A stretch of 64,000 nucleotides of DNA from Nocardia colli (GCF_008704205.1 NZ_VXLC01000006.1:248001-312000); one strand, 5' to 3'. Counted from the first letter of the stretch, positions 16,596-27,947 are shown. Program-made: numbers and translations. The notes: generated by a model not told the origin, from the sequence alone.

Positions 16596-16624
16596 TTGAC
16601 GGATCAGATCATTGTGTTCACTAT
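16596..16624 (+). promoter_or_regulatory. Candidate azlC promoter, possibly leaderless
   Basis: TTGACG at 16596-16601 and CACTAT at 16619-16624 with a 17-base spacer. The -10 box ends 7 bases before the azlC ATG and no ribosome site is visible, which would fit a leaderless transcript. Confidence 0.45.
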
Positions 16625-16631
16625 AAGCTAC

Positions 16632-17378
16632 ATGCGTTCGATATGGCGAACACTCGGCCGGGACACGTTCTCCGGGATCGTGGCGGTGTGCCTCGCGGTC
16701 TTCGTGATCGGGGTGTCCTACGGCGCGACCGCGGTCACCACCGGGCTGCCCGCGTGGTTACCGATCGTGCTCGGCTTCGTGGTGCTCGCCGGGGGTGCGG
16801 AGTTTCTGTTCATCGGGATCATCGCGGCCGGCGGTAGCCCGATCGCTGCGCTGCTGGCCGGGTTGGTGGTGAATGCCCGGCATCTGCCGTACGGGTTGTC
16901 GGTGCCGGAGGCGGTCGGTACCGGGTGGCGGCGGTTTCTCGGCGTGCATCTGATGAACGACGAGTCGGTGGCGATGGCGCTGGCTCAGTCGACGGTCGAA
17001 CGTAAGCGAGCTGCGTACTGGGCGTGCGGGTTCGGCGTACTGCTGGCCTGGCCGGGCGGCGCGGTGCTCGGGGTGCTGATCGGGACCTTTGCGCCGAATA
17101 CCGCGGCGTTCGGGTTGGATGCGGTGTTCCCGGCGGTGTTGCTCGCGTTGATTGTTCCGGCGTTGCGGGAGATGGCGACGCTGCGTGCGGCACTGGTCGG
17201 TGCTGTGGTCGCGGTTGCCAGTGCGCCGTTCTTGCCGGCGGGAATGCCTGTGCTCGTTGCGCTTTCGGGATTGTTCTTCGTCGGGCGGGACAAGGGAAAG
17301 ACGGATTCATCGGAACCTGCTGTGCCGGTGGCAGTTACGAACCGTGAGTTGAATACCGTCGAATCAGGTGTCGAATGA
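16632..17378 (+). CDS. azlC: AzlC-family branched-chain amino acid exporter, large subunit
   Basis: 248-residue inner-membrane protein with about 5-6 transmembrane helices; with AzlD it forms an exporter for branched-chain amino acids and analogues. Family features are the FSGIVAVCLAVFVIGVSYG first helix, GGAEFLFIGIIAAGGSPIAALLAGLVVNARHLPYG, and HLMNDESVAMA. ATG 16632 was chosen over frames opening at 16350, because AzlC begins close to its first helix and a -10-like box stands 7 bases upstream. It overlaps azlD by 4 bases (ATGA). Regulation is likely by the divergent XRE-cupin protein. Confidence 0.93.
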   Translation: MRSIWRTLGRDTFSGIVAVCLAVFVIGVSYGATAVTTGLPAWLPIVLGFVVLAGGAEFLFIGIIAAGGSPIAALLAGLVVNARHLPYGLSVPEAVGTGWRRFLGVHLMNDESVAMALAQSTVERKRAAYWACGFGVLLAWPGGAVLGVLIGTFAPNTAAFGLDAVFPAVLLALIVPALREMATLRAALVGAVVAVASAPFLPAGMPVLVALSGLFFVGRDKGKTDSSEPAVPVAVTNRELNTVESGVE

Positions 17379-17686
17379 TATTGGTTGCGAGCATGATCGC
17401 GCTTGCCCTGGGGACCTATGCGTTTCGCTGGTCCGGGCCGGCGCTGCGTGACCGTATTCGCTTCCCGGCCCGCACAATTCGGTTATTGGAAGTCGGTGCC
17501 GTTGTTCTGATCGCCGCACTGGTTGCGGTGACCACCCTGCCGACTGGCTCCGGCGAATTCGGATTCGCGCTTCCCGCAGGCGTTCTCGTCGCCGGTGTCC
17601 TGGCCTGGCGCAAACAACCGATCCTCGTCGTCATCCTCGCCGCCGCCGCAACTACCGCCCTGCTGCGCCTGCTCGGCCTGCCGTAA
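17375..17686 (+). CDS. azlD: AzlD-family branched-chain amino acid exporter, small subunit
   Basis: 103-residue membrane protein with about four helices (VASMIALALGTYAFR, LLEVGAVVLIAALVAVTTL, AGVLVAGVLAWRKQP, LVVILAAAATTALLRLLG). It is the obligate partner of AzlC. The start codon overlaps the azlC stop (ATGA), so the two are translationally coupled. Length and topology are typical of the family. It converges with the Rv2474c-like gene across 127 bases that contain copy B of the dispersed repeat. Confidence 0.9.
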   Translation: MILVASMIALALGTYAFRWSGPALRDRIRFPARTIRLLEVGAVVLIAALVAVTTLPTGSGEFGFALPAGVLVAGVLAWRKQPILVVILAAAATTALLRLLGLP

Positions 17687-17717
17687 CCCCAACCGCACCC
17701 TCGAGCACGCCCCTCCC

Positions 17718-17789
17718 GCGCACCAGTTATGCCGGCGCGCACGAAATTGCTGGCAATACCGTGCGCAGACGCACAACTCATGCGCGGCA
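17718..17789. repeat. Dispersed intergenic repeat, copy B
   Basis: Second copy of the element at 12321-12392, about 67% identical without gaps. Here it lies between two convergent genes, where it might also act as a terminator hairpin (GCGCACG...CGTGCGC). Confidence 0.6.
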
Positions 17790-17813
17790 ACCACCTCGGG
17801 AGCTGGGACGGCG

Positions 17814-18524
17814 TCAGCTCGGGGAGAGGGAGATGCCGCCGCCCAAGCGGCGGGCGACCGAACCGTAGCGGGCGTCGATGCGCAGCCAGGTCTTGGTCGC
17901 GCGGACGCGGACGATCTCGCTGGGGAGGATGCGCCGCGAGTCGGCCTTGTCACCGGAGTGCGGGATGAAATCCATTGCGGTGAGGGCGAAGACGACGCGC
18001 ATCGGGACTTGCACCTGAGTGTCGCCGCCGGAGACGGTCAGCACCGTCTGATCGAGCAGGGACGCGGGCGGGCCGTGGCTGCTGCCGTGTTCCTTGGCCA
18101 ATTGCGCGCCCTGCTCGGCGAGTTCGACGAGGGTGCGGGCCGGCACGTCATCGATGTGCGCGAACCCGTCCACCGGCGGCAGCGCGCCACGCCACGCGGA
18201 ATCCATCGAATAACCGAGATCGATGGGCAGGCCGGAGCCGAGCCCGGCCAGCACCATGTCGGCGCCGACGGTGACGTCGTCGACGCCGAGCTCACCGACG
18301 ATGGTGCGAACCGCCAACGCCTCGAAACCCGTTGCCACCCAAGCGGAAATATACTGGCCCGCGCCCACCCACCCCGCCGGCTTCGCCGACTGCCGTCCCC
18401 CGGCGCGGCGGCGGAGACGTACCACCGCCGCGGGGTCCAGCCGCACCGCCCGAGTCAGGAACGTCGCGAGGTTCTCTCGCTCCGCCGGATCGGACACGTG
18501 CATTACGCGTTGTTCTGCCATCAC
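17814..18524 (-). CDS. Conserved actinobacterial protein (Rv2474c-like)
   Basis: 236-residue cytosolic protein without a recognised domain. It is the expected neighbour of the thioesterase and gdh genes in mycolata, and the start ERENLATFLTRAVRLDPAAVVRLR is typical of this conserved family. The middle is acidic and hydrophobic in alternation (VDDVTVGADMVLAGLGSGLPIDLG), and the end carries a WLRIDARYGSVARRLGGGI segment. It lies 40 bases after the thioesterase gene, so it is probably the last gene of the gdh transcript. No enzymatic residues can be named. Confidence 0.8.
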   Translation of the reverse strand: MMAEQRVMHVSDPAERENLATFLTRAVRLDPAAVVRLRRRAGGRQSAKPAGWVGAGQYISAWVATGFEALAVRTIVGELGVDDVTVGADMVLAGLGSGLPIDLGYSMDSAWRGALPPVDGFAHIDDVPARTLVELAEQGAQLAKEHGSSHGPPASLLDQTVLTVSGGDTQVQVPMRVVFALTAMDFIPHSGDKADSRRILPSEIVRVRATKTWLRIDARYGSVARRLGGGISLSPS

Positions 18525-18564
18525 GGCTGTGCTGCCGTTCGCGACCAGCTGCTATCGATGCGGA

Positions 18565-19050
18565 TCAGTCCAGCCACTCGGCGAGATAGTCGCGTTCGGC
18601 ATCGGTGAGCCGGCGCAACCGCTGCGCACTCATGTCGAACGCGGCGATCTGGGTGGAGGCGATCACCGCGGCGGGCGAGTCCGGCGCCGCACCCGCGGCC
18701 CGCACCTCGTAGCCGATGGTGAAATCGACCGCCCGCAGCTGCTGAATCCACATCGCGATGTCGAGCGGTGTGTCCTCGTGCCGGAGCTGACCGCGGTAAC
18801 GCACCCGCAGGTCGGCCAGCACGCAGCCGGTCCCGAGCGCGGCGGTCGGCCGGCCCGGCTCCAGCAGCCACGGGATGCGCGCCTCCTCCAGCAGGGTCAC
18901 CATGCGGGCATGGTTCACATGCTGGAACGCATCCATGTCCGACCATCTGACCTCTACCTGGGTGTGAAAACGCTTGGGCAGCACGACTTTGCTACCCGAC
19001 GCGTCATCCACACTCGGCGCCTTCCCGTTACCGTTCAACGAGCTCGTCAA
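18565..19050 (-). CDS. Acyl-CoA thioesterase, 4HBT hotdog family
   Basis: 161-residue hotdog-fold protein. The active-site signature RWSDMDAFQHVNHARM at about residues 35-50 is that of 4-hydroxybenzoyl-CoA thioesterase-like proteins (Asp in SDMDAFQH). It should hydrolyse an acyl-CoA in the cytosol; the acyl group is unknown. ATG 19050 overlaps the gdh stop codon by 4 bases, so it is translated with gdh. The M. tuberculosis counterpart is Rv2475c, also beside gdh. The first 25 residues look disordered. Confidence 0.9.
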   Translation of the reverse strand: MTSSLNGNGKAPSVDDASGSKVVLPKRFHTQVEVRWSDMDAFQHVNHARMVTLLEEARIPWLLEPGRPTAALGTGCVLADLRVRYRGQLRHEDTPLDIAMWIQQLRAVDFTIGYEVRAAGAAPDSPAAVIASTQIAAFDMSAQRLRRLTDAERDYLAEWLD

Positions 19051-22000
19051 CGTGGTACCTCCGATTGGGCGCCCACCCCGCTCACCATGCTTCGCACCTG
19101 CCGCGCGGCCACCGACAGCGTGGCGAGATCGTGGGTACCGGATTCGAACAACTCCGACAGCGCGGCTCGGGCACGCCCGAGCCGGGACTGGTTCTTCGAC
19201 TCCCAGTATGCAATCTTCTCGTCGGCGCTTTCCTCCGGGTCACCGGCGGAGAGCACATCGAGGGTCAGCGAGCGCAGCGAGGAGTACATGTCGTCGCGCA
19301 GCGCGAGCCGGGCCAGCGAGTGCCAGCGGTCGCCTCGTTCGAGGTGGCTGACCGCCTGGAGCAGCCAGTCGATCTTGAGGTGCTCGTTGAGCGCGTAGTA
19401 CAGCGCACCCACCTCGTCGCCGTCGCGATCGGTGATGTCCGCGATGTCCACGATGTCGAGCAGCGGGAACAGGTTGAGCAGCCCGAACACCTCGGTGGCC
19501 AGGTCGGTCGGCGCACCGCGGGCGATGAGCTCGGCCGACTGATCGGTGAGCGTCGCGACGTGATGTCCGCGCAGCCAGCCCGGCACCTTCGGCGCCAGCG
19601 CCTGCACGTCCTGGCAGTACCGGTTGATCTCCGCGCCGACCGCGATCGGCTGCGGCCGGTTGCTGAGGAACCAACGCGAGGCCCGGTCCAGGGTCCGCTT
19701 GGTTTCCAGCTCCAGCAGGTCGCGCACCGAAGTGGCGGCGTCGGCCGCGCGGATGCGCGCCCACATCTCCGGCAGGCCGAAGATCTCGGTGGCCGCCGCG
19801 AACGCGCGCACCGAATCGGTGGGCGTCGCGCCGGTCTCCTCGCTCAACCGGTGCGCGTAGGTGATGCCGCCGTAGTCGACCATCTCGTTCACGATCATCG
19901 TGGTGAGGATCTCCCGGCGCAGCCGGTGCTTCTTGATCGCGGCGCCGAACCGATCGCGCAGCGGCGTCGGGAAGTAGTCGGGCAGCCGGGTCACGAAGAA
20001 CGGGCTGTCCGGCAGATCCGTGTCGAGCAGGTCGGCCTTGAGCGCGAGCTTCACGTGCGCCATGAGATTGGCCAGTTCCGGGGAACTCAGGCCGGCGCCG
20101 TCGTCGAGCATGCGCTGCAACTGCGCGTCCGAGGGCAACGCCTCCAGCTCGCGGTCGAGGCCGCGGCGGGCTTCCAGATCATCGATGAGCCGCATGTGCA
20201 CGTTCAGCATCTGCGGTGCGTCGGTGCGGGACATGCCCATCAGGAAGTTCTGCGCCACATTGTCGTCCAGCACCATCTGCGCGACCTCGTCGGTCATCGA
20301 GGCGAGCAACGGGTTGCGTTCCGGCTCGGACAGCTGGCCCGCGCTGACCACACCGTCGAGCAGCACCTTGATGTTGACCTCGTGATCGGAGCAGTCCACC
20401 CCGGCCGAGTTGTCCAGCGCGTCGGTGTTCATCTTGCCGCCGTTGCGGCAGAACTCGATGCGGCCGAGCGCCGTCGCGCCCAGGTTGCCGCCTTCGCCGA
20501 TCACCTTGACCCGCAACTGGTTTCCGTTGACCCGGACCGCGTCGTTGGACTTGTCGCCGACCTCGCCGTTCACCTCGGTGCTGGCCTTGATGTAGGTGCC
20601 GATGCCGCCGTTCCACAGCAACTGGGCCGGCGCGAGCAGGATCGCGCGCACCAACTCCGGCGGAGACAGCGATTCGACATCGTCGGCCAGCCCCAACGCC
20701 TTTCGGACCTGCGGACTGATCGGGACCGACTTCACCGTCCGGTCGTAGACGCCGCCGCCCTTGCTGATCAGCGAGGCGTCGTAGTCCGCCCAGGACGAGC
20801 GGGGCAGCGCGAACATCCGCTGCCGTTCGGCGTAGGAGGCGGCGGTGTCCGGGTTCGGATCCAGGAAGATGTGCCGGTGGTCGAACGCCGCGAGCAGGCG
20901 GATGTGCTCGGAGAGCAGCATGCCGTTGCCGAAGACGTCACCACTCATATCGCCGACGCCGACGACGGTGAAGTCCTCGGTCTGGGTGTCGATGTCCATT
21001 TCCTGGAAGTGCCGCTTGACGCTCTCCCAGGCGCCCTTGGCGGTGATGCCCATCGCCTTGTGGTCGTAGCCGGCCGAGCCGCCCGAGGCGAACGCGTCAC
21101 CGAGCCAGAAGCCGTAGCGCTTGGCCACGTCGTTGGCGATATCGGAGAACGTCGCGGTGCCCTTGTCGGCGGCGACCACCAGGTAGGTGTCGTCGCCGTC
21201 GCGGCGCACCACCCGGGCGGGCGGCAGCACCTTGCCGGTCGCACGATCCACGTTGTCGGTGACATCGAGCAGGCCGGAGATGAAGGTGCGGTAGCAGCTG
21301 ATGCCCTCGGCGCCGAGCGCCTGCCGATCCGCGACCGGATCGCCGGTGGCGGCGGGCGGCTGCTTCACCACGAAGCCACCCTTGGCGCCGACCGGGACGA
21401 TCACCGCGTTCTTCACGGCTTGGGCCTTGACCAGGCCGAGCACCTCGGTGCGGAAGTCCTCCAGACGGTCGGACCAGCGCAACCCGCCACGGGCCACCGG
21501 ACCGAACCGCAGGTGCACGCCCTCGACCCGCGGCGAGTACACGAAGATCTCGAATTGCGGCCTGGGCTTGGGCAATTCGCTGATCTCGCGCGGCTCGACC
21601 TTCACCGACACGTAGTCGCGGGACATGCCCTCGGCGTCGGTGACGTAGTAGTTGGTGCGCAGCGTCGCCCGGATCAGGTTGAGGATGGCGCGCAGGATGC
21701 GGTCGGCGTCCAGGCTGACCACATCATCGATGCGGCCACGGACCTGGACCTCGAGTTCGGCGGCGTGCTCGGCCGAGACGGTGTCCGGGTCGAAGCGGGC
21801 GCCGAACAGGTCGACGAACAGCCGCGCCACATCCGGATAGGTGAGCAGCACCCGGGAGATATTGGCCTGGCTGTACGGGAAACCGGCCTGCTGCAAGTAC
21901 TTCGCGTAGGTGCGCAGGATGGAGACCGCGCGCCACGGCAGCCGCGCGCGCAGCACCAGTTCATTGAGCCCGTCGGCTTCCGCGCGGCCGTACCAGGCCG

Positions 22001-23999
22001 CCTCGAAGGCCTCGGTGAACCGCTCGCGCAGGCCCCGAACCTCGGCCTCCAGCACGGCCGCCCGGGTGGACGACTCCAGCAGTTCCGCATCCAGGTCCCG
22101 GTCGAGCGCGCTGCGCAGCAGCTCGGGACGGGCCAGCAGACCGAAGTCGTAGATCCAGCGTTCGCCGCCGGTGCTCGGGTCGCCACCGGGCTGCGGCTCC
22201 AGCTCGAGCTGGTACGGACGCTCGTCGACCACCTCGACGCCGAGGCTTTGCAGCACCGGCAGCACCTGGCTCAGCGAGATGCCGGGGCCGGCGACGTAGA
22301 GCGAGAACCGCCAGGAACCGGGGTCCGACGCCACGTTGCGATAGAGGTACTGATCGATGCCGCCCTCGCGCAGGTGCTCCAAGCGGACGATGTCGGCGAG
22401 CGCGCGGCCTGCCTCGAAGTCCTCCTTGTACGCGTCCGGGAACGCCGCGGAGTAGCGCTGCACCACCGCGGGGTCGAGCATGGTCGAGGTGCTGACCTCG
22501 TCGTTCAGCAGGTCTTCCCAGGTCCGGCTGGCCTCGCCGAGCAGGCCCTGGATGCGCAGCCGGTTGGCCTCGGAGGTGTCAGCGGCCGGTGCCGCGTAGC
22601 GCGGGGCGCCGTGCTCGGCCTCGGGCATGCGAACGGTGAAATACACACTCGCCAAGTCGCTTTCACCGACCCGGGCCGAGTAATCGATGGACACGCCGCC
22701 GAGTTCGCGGACCAGGATGTCCTGCATCTCCAGCCGCACCCGGGTGGTGTAGCGGTCGCGCGGCAGGTAGACCATGCAGGCGACGAACCGGCCGTAGCCG
22801 TCCGCGCGCAGGAACAGCCGGACCTGCCGGCGCAGGCCGATATTCAGCACGGCGAGGGCGGTGCGGCGCATCGTCTCGGCGTCGGAGGAGAACAGCTCGG
22901 TACGCGGGAAGGACTGGATGACCTCGAGCATCGCCTGCCCGGAGAACGACTCCAGGTCGAATCCGCTCTCCTCGATCACCGAGCGCACCCGGCGCTCGAT
23001 CACCGGGATGTCCAGCACGTTCTCGTGCACCGCGGTCACGGTGAAGACACCGATGAACAGGTGCTCGCCGAGAATCGTTCCGGCCTCGTCGAAGTCGGCG
23101 ACGCCGATGAAATACGGGTACACCGAGCGGTGCACGGTGGCGGGCACCAGGCCCTGGGTGAGCATCAGCAGCGGGCGGTCGGCCGCGTTGATCGGCACCC
23201 GGAAATCGGTGCCGACGTCGGGCCGGAGCACGCCCAGGCAGGTGCCGGGCATCGGGTTGGACGACGACTCCTGCCCCTGCTCGGCGCTCAGCTGGTAGCG
23301 GGCATAGCCGAGCACGGTGAAGTTGCCGCTGGCCAGCCAGCGCAGCAGGTTCGCGGTGTCCACCAGGTCGGTGTCCGGGAACGGCGCGGTGCCCGACTTG
23401 GCGGCCAGCTCCAGATCGTCGGCCAGCCTGCTCTGCACGTCCTTGATCGACTCGGTATCGCCGATGACCTGGCGCACGTCGGCGACCACGTTCGGCATGC
23501 CGGACTCGATCTTGGCCAGCAGCGCCCGGCTGGTGGCCGGGTGCAGTTGCAGGTGCATCCACGACTCGCGCAACGCGGTCGCGCCGTTGGTGCCGTCCAC
23601 CTCGTGCGGGGCGGCGTGCTGCAGTAGGCCGTCCGCATCGCGTTCGACCTCGAAGATCGGGTGGATCACCTCGCTCACGCTGACGCCGAGCCGGCTCAGC
23701 GACGAGGTGATCGACTCGACAAGTAGTGGCATGTCATCAGTGACGAGCTGTACCGCCGCGCCGAGGCCGGAGCCGTCGTCGGGGTGGTACACCCGGACCA
23801 ACGCCCGGTCCGCCTGGCGGTGCATGGCCAACTCCATGTGCCGCCGGAAAATTTGAGTGATGCCGGTGATCGCGCAGTCCACATCGCCAGCGTCGACGTG
23901 GCGGAAATACGCCTCCTCGAGAGTCGCGAGTTCGCCACGCAGTACCTGCGGCAAACTCGCGGCCCACGCCGCACTGGACAATTCGGACGAGACCGTCAT
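19047..23999 (-). CDS. gdh: NAD-specific glutamate dehydrogenase, large (180-kDa) type
   Basis: 1,650-residue NAD+-dependent glutamate dehydrogenase that converts glutamate to 2-oxoglutarate and ammonium, feeding carbon from amino acids into central metabolism. It has long N-terminal ACT-like regulatory modules, and the catalytic dehydrogenase region lies in about residues 700-1200. Visible catalytic-domain segments are RFGPVARGGLRWSDR, VPVGAKGGFVVKQPP, and VVGVGDMSGDVFGNGML for the dinucleotide fold. ATG 23999 follows GAGGAG; the frame's 55 extra upstream codons have no conserved sequence. Length is close to M. tuberculosis Rv2476c. The stop overlaps the thioesterase start by 4 bases. Confidence 0.96.
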   Translation of the reverse strand: MTVSSELSSAAWAASLPQVLRGELATLEEAYFRHVDAGDVDCAITGITQIFRRHMELAMHRQADRALVRVYHPDDGSGLGAAVQLVTDDMPLLVESITSSLSRLGVSVSEVIHPIFEVERDADGLLQHAAPHEVDGTNGATALRESWMHLQLHPATSRALLAKIESGMPNVVADVRQVIGDTESIKDVQSRLADDLELAAKSGTAPFPDTDLVDTANLLRWLASGNFTVLGYARYQLSAEQGQESSSNPMPGTCLGVLRPDVGTDFRVPINAADRPLLMLTQGLVPATVHRSVYPYFIGVADFDEAGTILGEHLFIGVFTVTAVHENVLDIPVIERRVRSVIEESGFDLESFSGQAMLEVIQSFPRTELFSSDAETMRRTALAVLNIGLRRQVRLFLRADGYGRFVACMVYLPRDRYTTRVRLEMQDILVRELGGVSIDYSARVGESDLASVYFTVRMPEAEHGAPRYAAPAADTSEANRLRIQGLLGEASRTWEDLLNDEVSTSTMLDPAVVQRYSAAFPDAYKEDFEAGRALADIVRLEHLREGGIDQYLYRNVASDPGSWRFSLYVAGPGISLSQVLPVLQSLGVEVVDERPYQLELEPQPGGDPSTGGERWIYDFGLLARPELLRSALDRDLDAELLESSTRAAVLEAEVRGLRERFTEAFEAAWYGRAEADGLNELVLRARLPWRAVSILRTYAKYLQQAGFPYSQANISRVLLTYPDVARLFVDLFGARFDPDTVSAEHAAELEVQVRGRIDDVVSLDADRILRAILNLIRATLRTNYYVTDAEGMSRDYVSVKVEPREISELPKPRPQFEIFVYSPRVEGVHLRFGPVARGGLRWSDRLEDFRTEVLGLVKAQAVKNAVIVPVGAKGGFVVKQPPAATGDPVADRQALGAEGISCYRTFISGLLDVTDNVDRATGKVLPPARVVRRDGDDTYLVVAADKGTATFSDIANDVAKRYGFWLGDAFASGGSAGYDHKAMGITAKGAWESVKRHFQEMDIDTQTEDFTVVGVGDMSGDVFGNGMLLSEHIRLLAAFDHRHIFLDPNPDTAASYAERQRMFALPRSSWADYDASLISKGGGVYDRTVKSVPISPQVRKALGLADDVESLSPPELVRAILLAPAQLLWNGGIGTYIKASTEVNGEVGDKSNDAVRVNGNQLRVKVIGEGGNLGATALGRIEFCRNGGKMNTDALDNSAGVDCSDHEVNIKVLLDGVVSAGQLSEPERNPLLASMTDEVAQMVLDDNVAQNFLMGMSRTDAPQMLNVHMRLIDDLEARRGLDRELEALPSDAQLQRMLDDGAGLSSPELANLMAHVKLALKADLLDTDLPDSPFFVTRLPDYFPTPLRDRFGAAIKKHRLRREILTTMIVNEMVDYGGITYAHRLSEETGATPTDSVRAFAAATEIFGLPEMWARIRAADAATSVRDLLELETKRTLDRASRWFLSNRPQPIAVGAEINRYCQDVQALAPKVPGWLRGHHVATLTDQSAELIARGAPTDLATEVFGLLNLFPLLDIVDIADITDRDGDEVGALYYALNEHLKIDWLLQAVSHLERGDRWHSLARLALRDDMYSSLRSLTLDVLSAGDPEESADEKIAYWESKNQSRLGRARAALSELFESGTHDLATLSVAARQVRSMVSGVGAQSEVPR

Positions 24000-24461
24000 T
24001 TTTTCGCCAACTCCTCGGATTCGGTTCCGTAACAAAGCGACGCCGGTCCGAGAGTAGCTGTGCGTGGAAGACGAGGGGGTGAAATCCCTTCCAATCCTGG
24101 GGTGTTCACCATCACGGCCGTGTTCGCCACGCGATTGCCCAGCTCGGATGAATGATCTCGGCACAGCATCGTTCGGACTCGCGAACGTCAGGTGTGCGCG
24201 ACAGGGTCTTTCTGCGGCGGCAGCGGGGCCGAAGCACCTCGGTTCAGCTCGGCTACCAGGTCGACGGTGGGGGCCGCCGATTGCTCGAACTGTGCCTGCG
24301 CATTCACGTGTCCCACACTAGCGAGCTGCGGGACGTCCGTGGGGCGCCGGTGTGGGGGCGTTGTGCCGGATACAAGACATAACGGGCGTCCGGTATTCCG
24401 GCATCAGCAGGGATCGAGTCGTGCGGTCGTGCGCGAGGGCACGACTCGATCCCCGATCGGG
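24000..24461. other. Intergenic region between ettA and gdh
   Basis: About 460 bases without a convincing gene. The ettA-proximal end has the terminator hairpin; the rest should contain the gdh promoter and leader. I see no riboswitch-like or repeated structure. Confidence 0.5.
24410..24453 (-). terminator. Terminator after ettA
   Basis: Perfect 15-bp inverted repeat, arms 24410-24424 and 24439-24453, 14-base loop, starting 9 bases beyond the ettA stop codon on the minus strand. Confidence 0.85.
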
Positions 24462-26138
<1,677 letters not shown>

Positions 26139-26224
26139 AAGGAGGAAGCCTATCGGTGTCGGAAACGGTGAGTAGAACCGGCGGATACCCCTCGCGGCGC
26201 GCGGCCGTGAGTCCGCCGCACAGG

Positions 26225-26716
26225 TCAGGCGTCGGCGTGCTCGGGGTTGGTCGTTCGGGGTGGCGCCGTGGAGGCGGCTGCGACATTCTCCCCCAGCCCG
26301 TCGCCTGCCGGCACCTGAACTTCAGCGCCGAAGCGGTCTCCAGTATTCCGCATCTGCGACCACCTGGTCACCCGCGCGGTGCAGCGGCCGAGATCCGGGC
26401 CGACGACGCTGGCCCGCATCTCCAGGTCACGCCGCTCTATCCCGTCCCGGCCGCGGAACTCGTGCGAGCGCAGCTGTCCGTACGCGATGACCGGATCGCC
26501 GCGCCGCAGCGAGGCCTCGACACCGGCCACCAGCCTGCGCCAGCAGTTGACGGTGAGGAACAGGGTGCCGTTGTCCACCCACTCCCCCGTGCTGTGATCC
26601 AGCCGGCGCGAATTGCTCGCCATCCGGAAACTCAGCAGCTGCTCGCCGTTCGGCAATTCCCGCTTGATCGGATTGTTGACGATATTGCCGATCACGGTCG
26701 CGTGCGCCTCGTACAT
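26225..26716 (-). CDS. Single-stranded DNA-binding protein paralogue (SsbB-like)
   Basis: 163-residue OB-fold protein. The OB fold occupies about residues 1-115 (YEAHATVIGNIVNNP at the start, then LSFRMASNSRR, WVDNGTLFLTVNCWRRLV, GDPVIAYGQLRSHEF). It lacks the Gly/Gln-rich acidic DDDIPF-type tail of the main SSB, so it probably does not recruit the usual partners; it resembles mycobacterial Rv2478c. ATG 26716 follows AAGGGG; the 72-codon upstream extension is Arg/Ser-rich and discarded. It sits 86 bases ahead of ettA on the same strand, and its gene is kept at this locus across mycolata. Confidence 0.9.
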   Translation of the reverse strand: MYEAHATVIGNIVNNPIKRELPNGEQLLSFRMASNSRRLDHSTGEWVDNGTLFLTVNCWRRLVAGVEASLRRGDPVIAYGQLRSHEFRGRDGIERRDLEMRASVVGPDLGRCTARVTRWSQMRNTGDRFGAEVQVPAGDGLGENVAAASTAPPRTTNPEHADA

Positions 26717-26903
26717 GATTACGCCCCTTCGCATTCGGCCCGCGGCGAGTGCCCGGGAACTTCCGCTCGTCCGGGAGGACTCCTCCAGCCTCACCGATGC
26801 GCGGGGCGTTCGGGCGCCTGGATCGGCGAATGTGAACAACTTTTCCGAATGTGGATATCCGGTGCTTCTTTCCTTGCCGCCGGCGGGGTGCGGGCGAAAG
26901 TGG

Positions 26904-27875
26904 TTACAGCACCGAGAGATCGGTGTTGGCACCGCAGAGGACGATCACCGGGCGCTCGTCGGGCGCGGGGACGTAGACGCCGCTCTGCACCGCGGCCAGC
27001 GCGGCCGCACCGGCGAACTCCACCACGATGCGGAACTCACGCCACAGATAGTCCCTGGCCGTCGCGATCGCGTCGTCGGTGACCAGCAGCGAACGCACCT
27101 GATAGCGACGCGCGATGTCCATCGCGATGTCGCCGATCCTGGTGGCGCCCAAGGATTCCGCCGCGATGCTCGACACCGCGACCTCGACCGGCCGGTTCGC
27201 CGACAACGCCGCGTGCAGCGTGGGAATGCCCTCCGGCTCGACCCCGATCACCTGCTGGCGCCGGCCGATCGCCGCCGCGATCCCCGCGACCAGCCCGCCG
27301 CCGCCGACCGCGGCCAGCACCGGCGGCCGCCCGCGCACCTGCTCCTCGATCTCCAGCCCGACCACGCCCGCGCCCGCGACGATGGCAGGCAGGTCGTAGG
27401 CGTGCAGCTGCACCGCGTTGCGCTGCGTGGCGAGTTCGTTCGCGTAGCCGAGCGCCTCCGCGTAAGTCGTTCCGTGCCAGAGCACCTCGGCGCCGTGCGA
27501 CCACATGGCCGCGACCTTGGTGTGCGGCGCGGACTCGGGAACCACCACGGTGCAGGACTTTCCGAGGTGCGCGGCCGCCAGCGCGGCGGCGATCCCCGCG
27601 TTGCCGCCGGAGGCGATGACAACCTCGGTGCCCTCGGGCGACTCGAGCAGCGCGTTGAAGCTCCCCCGAACCTTGAAAGTGCCGCCGTATTGCAGGTATT
27701 CGAGTTTCATCGTGACCGGCACCGGTCCGTTCGGCCCGGCGACGGAGGTGTGGAAGACCGGCGTCTTGCGGATCCGCCCGGCCAGCCGTCTACGCGCGGC
27801 CCGTACGTCGGATCGGTAGACCCGATCGATCGGTCTGTGTTCGGAGAAAACTACGGACCGCTCGTTCACAACCAC
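26904..27875 (-). CDS. Threonine dehydratase-like PLP enzyme
   Basis: 323-residue fold-type II PLP enzyme. The PLP lysine is K68 in GTFKVRGSFNA, the carboxylate-binding loop SGGNAG follows at about 90-95, and the phosphate-binding glycine loop GGGGL is near residue 192. It should deaminate threonine, serine or a similar hydroxy-amino acid to a 2-oxo acid. It lacks the C-terminal ACT regulatory domain of biosynthetic IlvA, so a catabolic or racemase-like role fits better. Start is GTG 27875 (or GTG two codons later). It lies 72 bases downstream of the CopD/CtaG gene, on the same strand. Confidence 0.85.
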   Translation of the reverse strand: MVVNERSVVFSEHRPIDRVYRSDVRAARRRLAGRIRKTPVFHTSVAGPNGPVPVTMKLEYLQYGGTFKVRGSFNALLESPEGTEVVIASGGNAGIAAALAAAHLGKSCTVVVPESAPHTKVAAMWSHGAEVLWHGTTYAEALGYANELATQRNAVQLHAYDLPAIVAGAGVVGLEIEEQVRGRPPVLAAVGGGGLVAGIAAAIGRRQQVIGVEPEGIPTLHAALSANRPVEVAVSSIAAESLGATRIGDIAMDIARRYQVRSLLVTDDAIATARDYLWREFRIVVEFAGAAALAAVQSGVYVPAPDERPVIVLCGANTDLSVL

Positions 27876-27947
27876 ACCTTGACCAACTCGACTCCACCAT
27901 GACCTGAGACTTCATGCCCAAAGGCATGCGCCGACCGAAAAGCTCAC

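Noticed and set aside
17595..18608. 337-codon plus-strand frame overlapping azlD and the Rv2474c-like gene
   Set aside because: Runs through two real genes; composition is that of a shadow frame.
19065..23627. 1,520-codon open frame opposite gdh
   Set aside because: Shadow of the gdh gene; the product is Arg/Gly/Ala-rich without motifs, while the minus strand is clearly glutamate dehydrogenase.
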